Of a stretch of 8,441 nt of DNA, positions 1-5,812 are shown piece by piece (the first letter of the stretch is position 1; each line of letters begins with the position of its first letter). Origin of the DNA: Planctomycetia bacterium (GTDB lineage Bacteria; Planctomycetota; Planctomycetia; Gemmatales; Gemmataceae); NCBI GenBank assembly GCA_025356615.1, contig JANXSH010000892.1:1-8441 (forward strand), read 5' to 3'. The notes beneath the pieces were generated by a model. It had not been told where the DNA came from and made no database searches. It saw only the letters and a program-made list of their open reading frames with translations. The translations under genes were made by a program, and so were the position numbers.

Positions 1-49
1 GGTTGAAAGACCGATGGCGTTGTCCTATGTCATCGAGAAGGTTTCGCAC

Positions 50-55
50 AGGAGG
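50..55 (+). promoter_or_regulatory. Shine-Dalgarno site deciding the start of the first gene
   Basis: A perfect AGGAGG lies 6 bases before the ATG at 62. The in-frame upstream ATG at 14 has no such site and would put 16 mostly polar residues before the signal peptide. The site therefore selects the start at 62. Confidence 0.8.
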
Positions 56-61
56 AATCAC

Positions 62-1705
62 ATGCGATCACGAACGACCTCCGGCCTTGTCTTGGCCGGT
101 CTCTTGCTCTTCACCACGGGATCCCCGTCTTTCGGACGGGATTCCGTGAAGCCGGCCTCCAAGGTGGTGGCTGCCCCGGCAATCCAGCTCCGCCTCGCCA
201 AACTCGACGACCTCATCGGCGACCTACGCTACGTCGTCAAGAAACTCGGTCGTGAGGAAGAGGGCAAGCAGTTCGAGGAGATGCTCAAGGCGCGCACCGG
301 CCCCAAGGGTCTCGAGGGCGTGGACACGAAGAAGCCGATCGGCCTCGTCGGCACGGTCGCCAAGCAGCTCGACAAGAGCGAAGTCCTCTTCCTGCTGCCG
401 ATCGCCGACGAAAAGACGTTCATGGCGTTCCTCGACAACTTCGACCTGAAGCCGAAGAAGGAGACGGACGGCAGCTATTCGATGAGCCTCGAGAACGTGC
501 CGTTCCCCGTCCTCTTCCGCTTCGCGAACGGCTACCTCTACGGCACGTTGAAGTTCACGGCTACGACGACGCTCGCCGCAGCGGACAAGCTGCCGAAGCC
601 CGACGACGCCCTCGGGACGGGCACCGGCATCCTGTCCCTGGCGATGAACCTCGACTCTGTCCCGGTCGCCCTACGCAAGGCCGTCATCCCCGCCGCCGCC
701 CTCCACCTGGGCAACCTCAAGGACCAGGAGATCCCCGGCGCGACGGAAAAACAGAAGGAGTTGCGCGACGCGGCGCTCGACGAAGTGATGCGCGTCACGA
801 AGCAGATCATCGAAGACGGCGCGTCGATCAAGGCCCAGTTCGACCTCGACCGCAAGTCCGACGCTTTCGGCTTCGGGATGCACCTCGCCGGGCCACGAGG
901 TTCCGGTCTGGCGAAAGACATCCAGTCCCTCGGTGCCCGCACGAGCCTCGGCCCGGCGATCCTCGGCAAGGACTCCGTCATGGGTGGCTACATCAACCTA
1001 CCCATCCCGGCCACCTTTCGCAAGTTGCTCGACCCGGTGATCGACGAACTGTTCGAGAAGGCCTCGAAGGATCAGGAGGATGCTGTCAAGGATCTCCTGA
1101 AGCCGAGCCTGGACGCGCTAAAACCGACCCTGAAGGCGGACTCGATCGCGATGGCGGCCGACTTCCGAGGGCCAGCCAAGAGCGGCAAGTATTCGATCGT
1201 CGCCTCCGTCCTCATGACCAAGGGTGAGGCTCTCGAAAAGGCCATCAAGGATCTCCTCGCCAAGATCCCCGCCGACGCGCGAGAGGCGATCGAGACCGAC
1301 GTGGCCAAGGCGGAGGGTGTGAACATCCACCGAGTCATTCCCAAGGATCTGGACGCCCACACCGTCGAGCTGTTCGGCAAGGAAAAGGTCTTCGTCGCCC
1401 TCAGCAAGGACGCACTCTTCATGACAGCGGGCGACGCAGGGCTAGACCGGATGAAGACGGCGCTAGCGGCGAAGCCGGCCACGGGCAAACTCCTCCATCT
1501 CCAACTCGCCGCGTCGAAGGTAGTCATTCTCGGGAACAAGCCCAAGGAAATGAAAGAGGCCATCGCCAAGGCGTTCGGCGAAAAGGAAGGCGACAAGATG
1601 AGCCTGACCCTCGACGGCGGCGACAAGCTCGACCTGCGCCTGTCGATGGACCTCGCGGTCATCAAGCTCGCTTTCCTGCTAGGGGACCAGCCGAAGGAGA
1701 AGTGA
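62..1705 (+). CDS. Exported Lys/Asp-rich protein of unknown function
   Basis: This gene encodes 547 residues from the ATG at 62, chosen because of the AGGAGG just upstream and because a signal peptide then begins at residue 1. Residues 1-25 form a classical Sec signal: basic MRSR, a hydrophobic core (LVLAGLLLF), and a likely signal peptidase I cut after SPSFG. There is no lipobox cysteine, so a soluble periplasmic or secreted protein is expected. The mature part is rich in Lys, Asp, Leu and Ala and has no further convincing membrane segment. A GVDTKKPIG motif at residues 86-94, followed by LFLLPIADEKTF, resembles large exported planctomycete proteins annotated only as hypothetical; this is a recollection, not a search result. 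I see no catalytic motif. It is followed by a palindromic terminator, so it is probably transcribed separately from the next gene. Its upstream promoter lies outside or at the edge of the window. Confidence 0.85.
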   Translation: MRSRTTSGLVLAGLLLFTTGSPSFGRDSVKPASKVVAAPAIQLRLAKLDDLIGDLRYVVKKLGREEEGKQFEEMLKARTGPKGLEGVDTKKPIGLVGTVAKQLDKSEVLFLLPIADEKTFMAFLDNFDLKPKKETDGSYSMSLENVPFPVLFRFANGYLYGTLKFTATTTLAAADKLPKPDDALGTGTGILSLAMNLDSVPVALRKAVIPAAALHLGNLKDQEIPGATEKQKELRDAALDEVMRVTKQIIEDGASIKAQFDLDRKSDAFGFGMHLAGPRGSGLAKDIQSLGARTSLGPAILGKDSVMGGYINLPIPATFRKLLDPVIDELFEKASKDQEDAVKDLLKPSLDALKPTLKADSIAMAADFRGPAKSGKYSIVASVLMTKGEALEKAIKDLLAKIPADAREAIETDVAKAEGVNIHRVIPKDLDAHTVELFGKEKVFVALSKDALFMTAGDAGLDRMKTALAAKPATGKLLHLQLAASKVVILGNKPKEMKEAIAKAFGEKEGDKMSLTLDGGDKLDLRLSMDLAVIKLAFLLGDQPKEK

Positions 1706-1717
1706 GTCGCGGCCTCC

Positions 1718-1745
1718 AAGCCCAGCCGTTGCAACGGCTGGGCTT
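1718..1745 (+). terminator. Perfect 28-bp palindrome, probable intrinsic terminator
   Basis: The arms AAGCCCAGCCGT and ACGGCTGGGCTT pair perfectly over 12 bp around a TGCA loop. The hairpin starts 13 bases after the stop codon of the exported-protein gene. There is no long T-run, only TT before CGGG, so termination is likely but not certain. Since the element is fully symmetric it could act on either strand. It could also be a copy of a dispersed palindromic repeat. Confidence 0.6.
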
Positions 1746-1752
1746 CGGGTCG

Positions 1753-1761
1753 TGCTACCAT
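1753..1761 (+). promoter_or_regulatory. Candidate extended -10 promoter giving a leaderless mRNA
   Basis: TGC followed by TACCAT (4 of 6 matches to TATAAT, with the TGn extension) ends 8 bases before the ATG at 1770. A transcript starting about 7 bases downstream would begin at the start codon itself. There is no purine-rich ribosome site in front of this ATG. No good -35 is visible at normal spacing, and the region upstream is the terminator palindrome. Confidence 0.35.
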
Positions 1762-1769
1762 CTACCCGC

Positions 1770-2978
1770 ATGAAACTCCTCCTGATCGACATTCGCGGCC
1801 TCCAGGCCGAGGCCATCGGGCCGTATGGCAATCGCTGGGTCGAGACGTTCACCCTCAACGCGCTGGCCGCACAGGGAGTCGTCTTCGATCGGCACCTCAG
1901 CGTACACCCTGAAACGGGACGAGCGCACGCGGCATGGCGTTCGGGGCGGTATCAGTTCACCCCCTCGACCGGGCCGATCGATCTGCTCGCGCTGGTGCGG
2001 GGGCGGGGCGTGCGGACGTACCTCCTCGTCGATACGAGTCGGCCCGCGCCTGAGGAATTCTCTGTCGGCTGGGATCAGGTGCGGGAATGCGCCGACACGC
2101 CGGAGACTCTCGAGGCCGCCCAGGAGTTGCTCGCCCGGCTGCACGGCGAGCCGTCGTGGCTGGTGTGGCTCGAACTCGCGGCCCTGTTGCCACCGTGGCA
2201 GGTGTCGCCCGAGATCGTCGATGCCTACTTCGGGAACCTGCCCCCCGAAGAAGAGGAGATGACGGAAGAGGACGACGAGGACGAAGAGGAACTCGTCGAT
2301 GAGGACGACCCGCTCGAGGAAGAGGAACTGCACGAGCCTCTGATGGACCCGGCGGCGGGGGCCGTGGACCCGAAAGACGACGAACTCTACCTCCGCGTGC
2401 AGAAGAGTTACGCGGCGGCGATCAGTCAGGTAGACATCTTGCTCGGGCACCTCCTCGACGGCATGCCGGACGATGTCCTCGTCGTGCTAACGGCGGACGC
2501 CGGGCAGTCGCTCGGCGAACATGGCGTCATCGGGGCGGACGGAACCTCACTCCATGCCGAGGTGGTCCATGTGCCGCTGATCTTCGCCGGGGCGGGCTTT
2601 CGGGCCGGACGCCACGTCGGTTCGTTGACGGCGTCGGTCGATCTCGGGCCAACGATCGCGGAGTTGGCGGGCACGACCTGGCCCGATGCACAGGGCCGAA
2701 GCCTCGTGAAACTTCTGAGTGAGGACGAGTCGGCACCTCGGCCCTATATCGCGATCGGCGGCGGAGAGTCGCTGGCGATGTGGACGCCGGAACGCACGCT
2801 GATCGTCCCCGCGCAGGGAGACGCGCGACTGTACGTCAAGCCGGACGACCGCTGCGAGGTGAACGACGTGCAGCAACACGAGGCGGACCGCGCCGAGGGC
2901 ATGGCGCGGACGTTGCGCGCGTTCGCCGAAGCGAGCGCGAGAGCGGGGGCGTTGGAGGTGCCGGCGCTGGAGCCGTAA
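1770..2978 (+). CDS. Sulfatase-like (alkaline phosphatase superfamily) protein, catalytically degenerate
   Basis: This is a 402-residue protein with the sulfatase/phosphodiesterase fold layout. It has an N-terminal strand LLLIDIRG (3-10), then TLNALAAQGVVFDRH (28-42), a GRYQF turn (59-63), LTADAGQSLGEHG (240-252), HVPLIF (267-272) and a C-terminal strand and helix region. In active sulfatases the segment before GRY carries the C/S-x-P-x-R nucleophile motif; here it reads HPETGRAHAAWR, with no Cys or Ser at that place. The metal-binding Asp-His of the usual DHG motif is D243-A244, and the N-terminal Asp pair is reduced to a single D7. An acidic stretch at 160-189 (mostly Glu and Asp) interrupts the domain. 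There is no signal peptide, so a cytoplasmic location is likely, unlike most planctomycete sulfatases. I chose ATG 1770 over the in-frame GTG at 1752 because the fold's first strand begins there. Probable role: non-enzymatic or altered-substrate binding protein. The fold call is fairly firm, the function unknown. Confidence 0.8.
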   Translation: MKLLLIDIRGLQAEAIGPYGNRWVETFTLNALAAQGVVFDRHLSVHPETGRAHAAWRSGRYQFTPSTGPIDLLALVRGRGVRTYLLVDTSRPAPEEFSVGWDQVRECADTPETLEAAQELLARLHGEPSWLVWLELAALLPPWQVSPEIVDAYFGNLPPEEEEMTEEDDEDEEELVDEDDPLEEEELHEPLMDPAAGAVDPKDDELYLRVQKSYAAAISQVDILLGHLLDGMPDDVLVVLTADAGQSLGEHGVIGADGTSLHAEVVHVPLIFAGAGFRAGRHVGSLTASVDLGPTIAELAGTTWPDAQGRSLVKLLSEDESAPRPYIAIGGGESLAMWTPERTLIVPAQGDARLYVKPDDRCEVNDVQQHEADRAEGMARTLRAFAEASARAGALEVPALEP

Positions 2979-2982
2979 GGCG

Positions 2983-3024
2983 AGCCGCATCATTCCTCGC
3001 CCCGGTACATCGGGGAGCGGCTTT
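2983..3024 (+). terminator. Two-part hairpin after the sulfatase-like gene
   Basis: AGCCGC (2983-2988) pairs with GCGGCT (3017-3022). Inside it, CCCCG (3000-3004) pairs with CGGGG (3011-3015) around the loop GTACAT. A TTT follows at 3022-3024. It begins 4 bases after the stop codon, where a terminator is expected. The interior loop is asymmetric and the T-tract short, so confidence is moderate. Confidence 0.5.
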
Positions 3025-3078
3025 CAAGGCTACGTTTGTTGTGATGGACGAAAATCAGGGATCAAAATTCGGGGCGTG

Positions 3079-3099
3079 TCCAAGGAGTCTTTCCAAGGA
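3079..3099. repeat. Direct repeat TCCAAGGA x2, 13-base period
   Basis: Two identical 8-base copies are separated by GTCTT. A 13-base period does not place them exactly on one face of the helix. They lie about 160-180 bases upstream of the cassette and may be chance or a binding-site pair. Confidence 0.4.
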
Positions 3100-3116
3100 T
3101 TGCCGCAACATCAATG

Positions 3117-3127
3117 GTCACAGTGAC
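3117..3127. repeat. Inverted repeat GTCAC-A-GTGAC
   Basis: The arms are a perfect 5+5 around one central base. This is the symmetry typical of a dimeric repressor site, but the element is short enough to be chance. It lies about 130 bases upstream of the TIGR04255 start. Confidence 0.35.
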
Positions 3128-3156
3128 TTGTCGCTCTGCGCCGACAGTTCGGAGTT

Positions 3157-3171
3157 CCTTGTAGAACAAGG
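3157..3171. repeat. Inverted repeat CCTTGT-AGA-ACAAGG
   Basis: The arms are a perfect 6+6 around a 3-base centre, about 88 bases upstream of the cassette start. It could be an operator or a small hairpin. There is no T-tract, so a terminator is unlikely. Confidence 0.4.
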
Positions 3172-3222
3172 GGTTGCGCGAGTAGCAAGCCTCCTTGCAC
3201 AAGACCGGATGAACGGATCTAC

Positions 3223-3251
3223 TGGAAATCGAGCTGTCGCGGTGGTATTCT
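3223..3251 (+). promoter_or_regulatory. Candidate promoter of the three-gene cassette, leaderless type
   Basis: TGGAAA (3223-3228, 4 of 6 to TTGACA) is followed after exactly 17 bases by TATTCT (3246-3251, 4 of 6 to TATAAT), with TG at 3243-3244 forming an extended -10. The hexamer ends 7 bases before the ATG at 3259, so transcription would begin at or next to the start codon. No Shine-Dalgarno site precedes that ATG. A second, weaker pair, TTGCAC (3195-3200) and TCTACT (3218-3223), is also spaced by 17 and would give a short leader instead. Confidence 0.35.
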
Positions 3252-3258
3252 CAATTCT

Positions 3259-3978
3259 ATGACAAAAAGTTATGCGAGAACCCCGATCACGGAAGCAATA
3301 ATCGACTTCCGAGTCGAATTGCCAGACGAGGTCAAGGTGTCAGACCTCGAGCGATGCCATGATCCTGCTTATCCCACCAAGCAGTGGATGAACGAGGAGG
3401 TTAGTCGATTCGAGTTGGGATCAACGCCTTCTTTATCGACAACATCACGTCATGTCGGATTCTTGTTCAAGAGCCTTGACGAAAAACAGTTGTACCAAGT
3501 ACATCTGAATGGCTTTTTAGTCCACCGACTTGCTCCCTACGAAGGTTGGTCGGCTTTCCAGAAGGAAGCCTCCCGGTTGTGGGCAATGTATCGAACCGTG
3601 GTTCGTCCGCAGAAAGTGACCCGTCTTGCGGTGCGGTACATCAATCGCTTCGACATTCCGCCAGGGGCCGAGATGAAAGAGTACCTCCGCACCTCGCCGG
3701 AAATATCGCCAGACATCCACCAAGGTCTGTCTGCTTTCTTCATGAATGTGATGATTCCTCAAGCTGATATTCAGAGTACAGTCATCTTGAACGTGGCAGC
3801 GGTGCCACCCGTTCGGGAGGGCGTGGTCTCCATCCTACTCGACATCGATTTGTACCGTGAAAGTGCTATCGAAGATGACGACGGGCAACTCTTGGGGTTG
3901 CTGGAACAACTTCGCGCCCGGAAGAACCAGATATTCGAGGCTTGTATCACGGATCGGATGAGGGAGGCGTTCCGGTAA
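3259..3978 (+). CDS. TIGR04255 family protein (function unknown)
   Basis: This 239-residue protein has the hallmarks of the sporadically distributed TIGR04255 family as I remember it. They are an N-terminal PITEAIIDFRVEL (9-21), a central VGFLFKS...YQVHLNGFLVHRLAPYEGWSAF block (66-100), RLAVRYINRF (122-131) and a C-terminal IFEACITDRMREAF (225-238). Length is near the family norm of about 240-260. There is no signal peptide or membrane segment, so it should be cytoplasmic. No biochemical role is known to me. It is the first gene of a three-gene unit: its TAA overlaps the next ATG (TAATG). No ribosome site precedes its ATG, which fits a leaderless transcript. GC looks lower than in the flanking genes; one 60-base line inside it (3421-3480) has 27 G+C against 39 in a line of the sulfatase-like gene (1861-1920), which hints at transfer. 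Confidence 0.88.
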   Translation: MTKSYARTPITEAIIDFRVELPDEVKVSDLERCHDPAYPTKQWMNEEVSRFELGSTPSLSTTSRHVGFLFKSLDEKQLYQVHLNGFLVHRLAPYEGWSAFQKEASRLWAMYRTVVRPQKVTRLAVRYINRFDIPPGAEMKEYLRTSPEISPDIHQGLSAFFMNVMIPQADIQSTVILNVAAVPPVREGVVSILLDIDLYRESAIEDDDGQLLGLLEQLRARKNQIFEACITDRMREAFR

Positions 3979-4502
3979 TGGCGACACTAACCGCACCCAC
4001 GCCGGGTATCCATAGAGGTCTTCTAACCATCGATCCTGATTCATTCCCCAAATCTCAAGGTTCCGACGGGCAACAGATTCAGCAGATCGCCGTGGCGGCG
4101 GAAGACCATTGGAAGGGGCGCAAAGGCGAAACCCAGGCCAAGAAGATCCACCTGTCCGCCCTGCTAGAAAAGGTCGAGGGCTTCGGGAACCTTCAGGCCG
4201 GTTGGAATGGCCGGAGATCGCCTGCGCCGACCCCCCAAGCTATCGAGGCAGCCCGTTTCCTCATCCGAAGGATGGTGGAGCAAGACCTCGACCCAACTCG
4301 CTTGGCCCCCTCCGCCGTCGGCGGTGTCGGTGTGACACGCCGTGTGGACGATCGCATTGCTTACGTCGAGTGCTACAACGACGGGAGCGTTCATGCGATC
4401 TTCTCCGACGACAAGAGTGAGGGAGAAACCCACCGCGTCCGGCTCGATCGGACGAGCGTCATGCACTTCCTCGGCTTGATGGGAGCCTACCTCAATGGCT
4501 AG
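3978..4502 (+). CDS. Conserved-looking hypothetical protein with GWNG motif, cassette gene 2
   Basis: This protein has 174 residues from the ATG at 3978. The start overlaps the stop of the TIGR04255 gene by one base and is preceded by GGGAGG at 3962-3967, 10 bases upstream. An in-frame ATG at 3942 lies deep in the preceding gene and is less likely. Residues 1-45 look flexible. The core runs from about 57: a helix LSALLEKVEGFGNL, then AGWNGRRSPAPTPQAIEAARFLI (74-96), APSAVGGVGV (110-119), and IAYVECYNDGSVHAIFSDD (127-145). The order GW-x-G, APTP-x-AI, PS-x-GG and a strand with NDG looks like a real conserved domain; I recall similar uncharacterised bacterial proteins but no family name. There is no membrane segment or signal, so it is cytoplasmic. 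Tight coupling suggests it acts with its neighbours, perhaps in one complex. Confidence 0.82.
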   Translation: MATLTAPTPGIHRGLLTIDPDSFPKSQGSDGQQIQQIAVAAEDHWKGRKGETQAKKIHLSALLEKVEGFGNLQAGWNGRRSPAPTPQAIEAARFLIRRMVEQDLDPTRLAPSAVGGVGVTRRVDDRIAYVECYNDGSVHAIFSDDKSEGETHRVRLDRTSVMHFLGLMGAYLNG

Positions 4503-4962
4503 CCTCCCAGCAGGCATGAAGGCACACAAGCGTGGACCAGTTGACGACTTCGACGAGGACGAGCCGCTGTACCGGGCATTTAGGGAGCAGGATCTCGATG
4601 GGGATAAAGTGTCGATCGACGCGATCGAGTTGCCCGATATGTCCGTGAACCGTGGGAGATTCGGCCAACCATACTGGCTGCTCCATCTCGGCATCTGGGA
4701 AGGCTGCGGCGTTGCGGCGTTCGAGGTCAGAGACGCCAGGTATAGCTTCCCCCACCTCGGAGTGATCCACTATCGATTCGATGTCGTGCATACGCCTACC
4801 CAGGACAACTACCCCCACTCCGAGATCTACGCCTATGAAGGCGAACGACATATCAAAACGCCCGAACGAATGGACCCCACGGTTCACCTGAGATATCGGA
4901 ATCGCCTCCGGCAACGCCTGCGAGTGGTCATCAGGCCGGGGGAATACACAGCGCCGGAGTAG
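4495..4962 (+). CDS. Conserved-looking hypothetical protein with NYPHSE motif, cassette gene 3
   Basis: This protein has 155 residues. Its ATG overlaps the end of the previous gene by 8 bases, and GGGAG at 4481-4485 sits 9 bases upstream. A second possible start is the in-frame ATG at 4516 (residue 8), from which the conserved-looking part begins. Visible blocks are VDDFDEDEPLYRAF (16-29), IELPDMSVNRGRFGQPYWLL (44-63), GCGVAAFEVRD (70-80), HTPTQDNYPHSEIYAY (99-114) and a basic C-terminus, RNRLRQRLRVVIRPGE (135-150). I recall proteins of this pattern, with D.SVN and NYSHSE, in cyanobacteria and planctomycetes, all of unknown function. The conserved His, Asn and Glu residues could form a metal or active site, but that is speculation. 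It is cytoplasmic, with no signal or membrane segment. Its stop lies 14 bases from the stop of the convergent Uma2 gene. Confidence 0.82.
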   Translation: MASLPAGMKAHKRGPVDDFDEDEPLYRAFREQDLDGDKVSIDAIELPDMSVNRGRFGQPYWLLHLGIWEGCGVAAFEVRDARYSFPHLGVIHYRFDVVHTPTQDNYPHSEIYAYEGERHIKTPERMDPTVHLRYRNRLRQRLRVVIRPGEYTAPE

Positions 4963-4976
4963 CTTCCTGGGTGGCG

Positions 4977-5681
4977 TCACAACGCCTTCCGCTGGCGCTC
5001 CAGCTTGCGAACGAACGCCGCATGCGGGCGCGAGGCGAGGCCCTCCTCAGTGACACGGCGGACCTTCGCGGAGTCGAGGTCGAGCAATGCCTCGGCATGG
5101 ATCCACAGGCCGGGAAAGACTTTCGATCGGAGGACGCCCTTTTTGTCGGGAGACAATTGGGTGTCATCGGGGAAGTGGAACCAGAACAACTCGCGCGACT
5201 CGACACAGACGACCAGGTACTCGATCACGCCCGCATTCTTGTAGGCGTCGCGCTTGGCGTGCAAGTCGATGGCCCTGCTGCTGACGGCGATCTCGGCGAC
5301 CAGCTCGATTGCGCCACCGACGTATCGATCCTGATCGCGCGACAGCCCGCCGTAATCGGGCAGGATGCGTAATCCGAGGTCGGGTTGCGGCTCGTCGTCC
5401 TCGCTCAGGATCGTGGTCGCGTTGTGTAGCGCCTGCGTGCCAGGAGTGGCCCGACGATACAGACCCAGGATGAAGCCCACTTCGTCATCATAGTCGGAGT
5501 GAGGAAGCGATAGAGGAGAAGCCATGTAGACGATGCCTCCGACGAGCTCGAACTTGACGTGGTCGGGATATTGCAGGTAGCGGCGGTGGAACTCCGGCTG
5601 ATCGAGGCGGTCCCCGTTGCACAGTAGCGGCATCCCGTTCATCAGGTCTTTCGTCCTACTCGGTGTCGTCAATGCGCTCAT
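4977..5681 (-). CDS. Uma2 family protein (DUF820), predicted PD-(D/E)XK endonuclease
   Basis: This is a 234-residue protein with the full Uma2 pattern. It has FELVGGIVYMASPLSLPH (44-61), an EPQPDLGL motif with D101, ELVAEIAVSS with E130, and DLHAKRDAYKNAGVIEYLVV (139-158) carrying K143. D101, E130 and K143 are the likely metal and catalytic residues of the restriction-nuclease-like fold, and E45 is the usual conserved N-terminal acid. Length is slightly above the typical 180-200 because of an N-terminal extension of about 25 residues and a basic C-terminal tail (RKLERQRKAL). The start at 5681 is set by an AGGAGGG 8 bases upstream; later in-frame ATGs at 5642 and 5633 lack one. The family is greatly expanded in planctomycetes and cyanobacteria, and its biological role is not established. 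It has its own promoter, is convergent with the cassette and divergent from comEC. Confidence 0.92.
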   Translation of the reverse strand: MSALTTPSRTKDLMNGMPLLCNGDRLDQPEFHRRYLQYPDHVKFELVGGIVYMASPLSLPHSDYDDEVGFILGLYRRATPGTQALHNATTILSEDDEPQPDLGLRILPDYGGLSRDQDRYVGGAIELVAEIAVSSRAIDLHAKRDAYKNAGVIEYLVVCVESRELFWFHFPDDTQLSPDKKGVLRSKVFPGLWIHAEALLDLDSAKVRRVTEEGLASRPHAAFVRKLERQRKAL

Positions 5682-5689
5682 CTCGTTGG

Positions 5690-5696
5690 CCCTCCT
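5690..5696 (-). promoter_or_regulatory. Shine-Dalgarno site deciding the Uma2 start
   Basis: AGGAGGG on the minus strand lies 8 bases before the ATG at 5681. It fixes this start over the internal ATGs 39 and 48 bases further in. Confidence 0.8.
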
Positions 5697-5702
5697 CGCA
5701 GC

Positions 5703-5731
5703 ATTCTACCCGATCCCCCCAAGGCGATCAA
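5703..5731 (-). promoter_or_regulatory. Sigma-70-like promoter of the Uma2 gene
   Basis: Reading the minus strand, TTGATC (4 of 6 to TTGACA) is followed after exactly 17 bases by TAGAAT (5 of 6 to TATAAT). Transcription would start near 5696, giving a leader of about 15 bases that begins right at the ribosome site. This is the best promoter match in the window. Confidence 0.55.
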
Positions 5732-5812
5732 TAATCTCTGGTGCCTCCTGCTTGCCGGAAGAGCGTCATTGGACGACAATCACCGACAGGCTTATCCCCC
5801 GCGTAACGATCG

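Larger units (their letters stand above)
2979..3258. other. 280-base intergenic region rich in short repeats
   Basis: I find no convincing gene here. An open frame crosses it on the + strand, but it runs through the sulfatase-like gene out of frame and ends just after the next gene's start, with no ribosome site or recognisable sequence. The region contains the terminator-like hairpin at its left end, a direct repeat (TCCAAGGA at 3079-3086 and 3092-3099), an inverted repeat GTCAC-A-GTGAC (3117-3127), an inverted repeat CCTTGT-AGA-ACAAGG (3157-3171) and a candidate promoter against the start codon at 3259. Base composition appears to shift toward lower GC from about 3022 onward. It most likely holds the regulatory region of the three-gene cassette. 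A small untranslated RNA cannot be excluded. Confidence 0.5.

Noticed and set aside
120..145. Hairpin-like inverted repeat (ATCCCCGTC / GACGGGAT) in the signal-peptide coding part
   Set aside because: The stem has a bulge, lies inside coding sequence and has no sign of conservation or regulatory role.
538..981. 147-codon open frame on the minus strand within the exported-protein gene
   Set aside because: It lies wholly opposite a gene with a signal peptide and a perfect ribosome site; long antisense frames are common at this GC content, and its translation is Arg/Ser/Pro-rich with no domain.
1755..2450. 231-codon minus-strand frame opposite the sulfatase-like gene
   Set aside because: Its Arg/Val/Leu-rich translation, including a run opposite the acidic insertion, is what the complement of a Glu/Asp-rich coding region gives; no family resemblance.
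2780..3262. 160-codon plus-strand frame crossing the gap before the cassette
   Set aside because: Its first part is out of frame inside the sulfatase-like gene and the rest has no ribosome site, no recognisable domain and crosses a terminator-like hairpin.
4971..5372. 133-codon plus-strand frame opposite the Uma2 gene
   Set aside because: The minus strand carries the complete Uma2 motif set with a promoter and ribosome site, so the plus-strand frame is its shadow.
5768..5812. Possible comEC promoter TTGGAC, 17 bases, TTATCC
   Set aside because: The -10 match is very poor and no other pair in the gap is better, so I do not list it as a feature.
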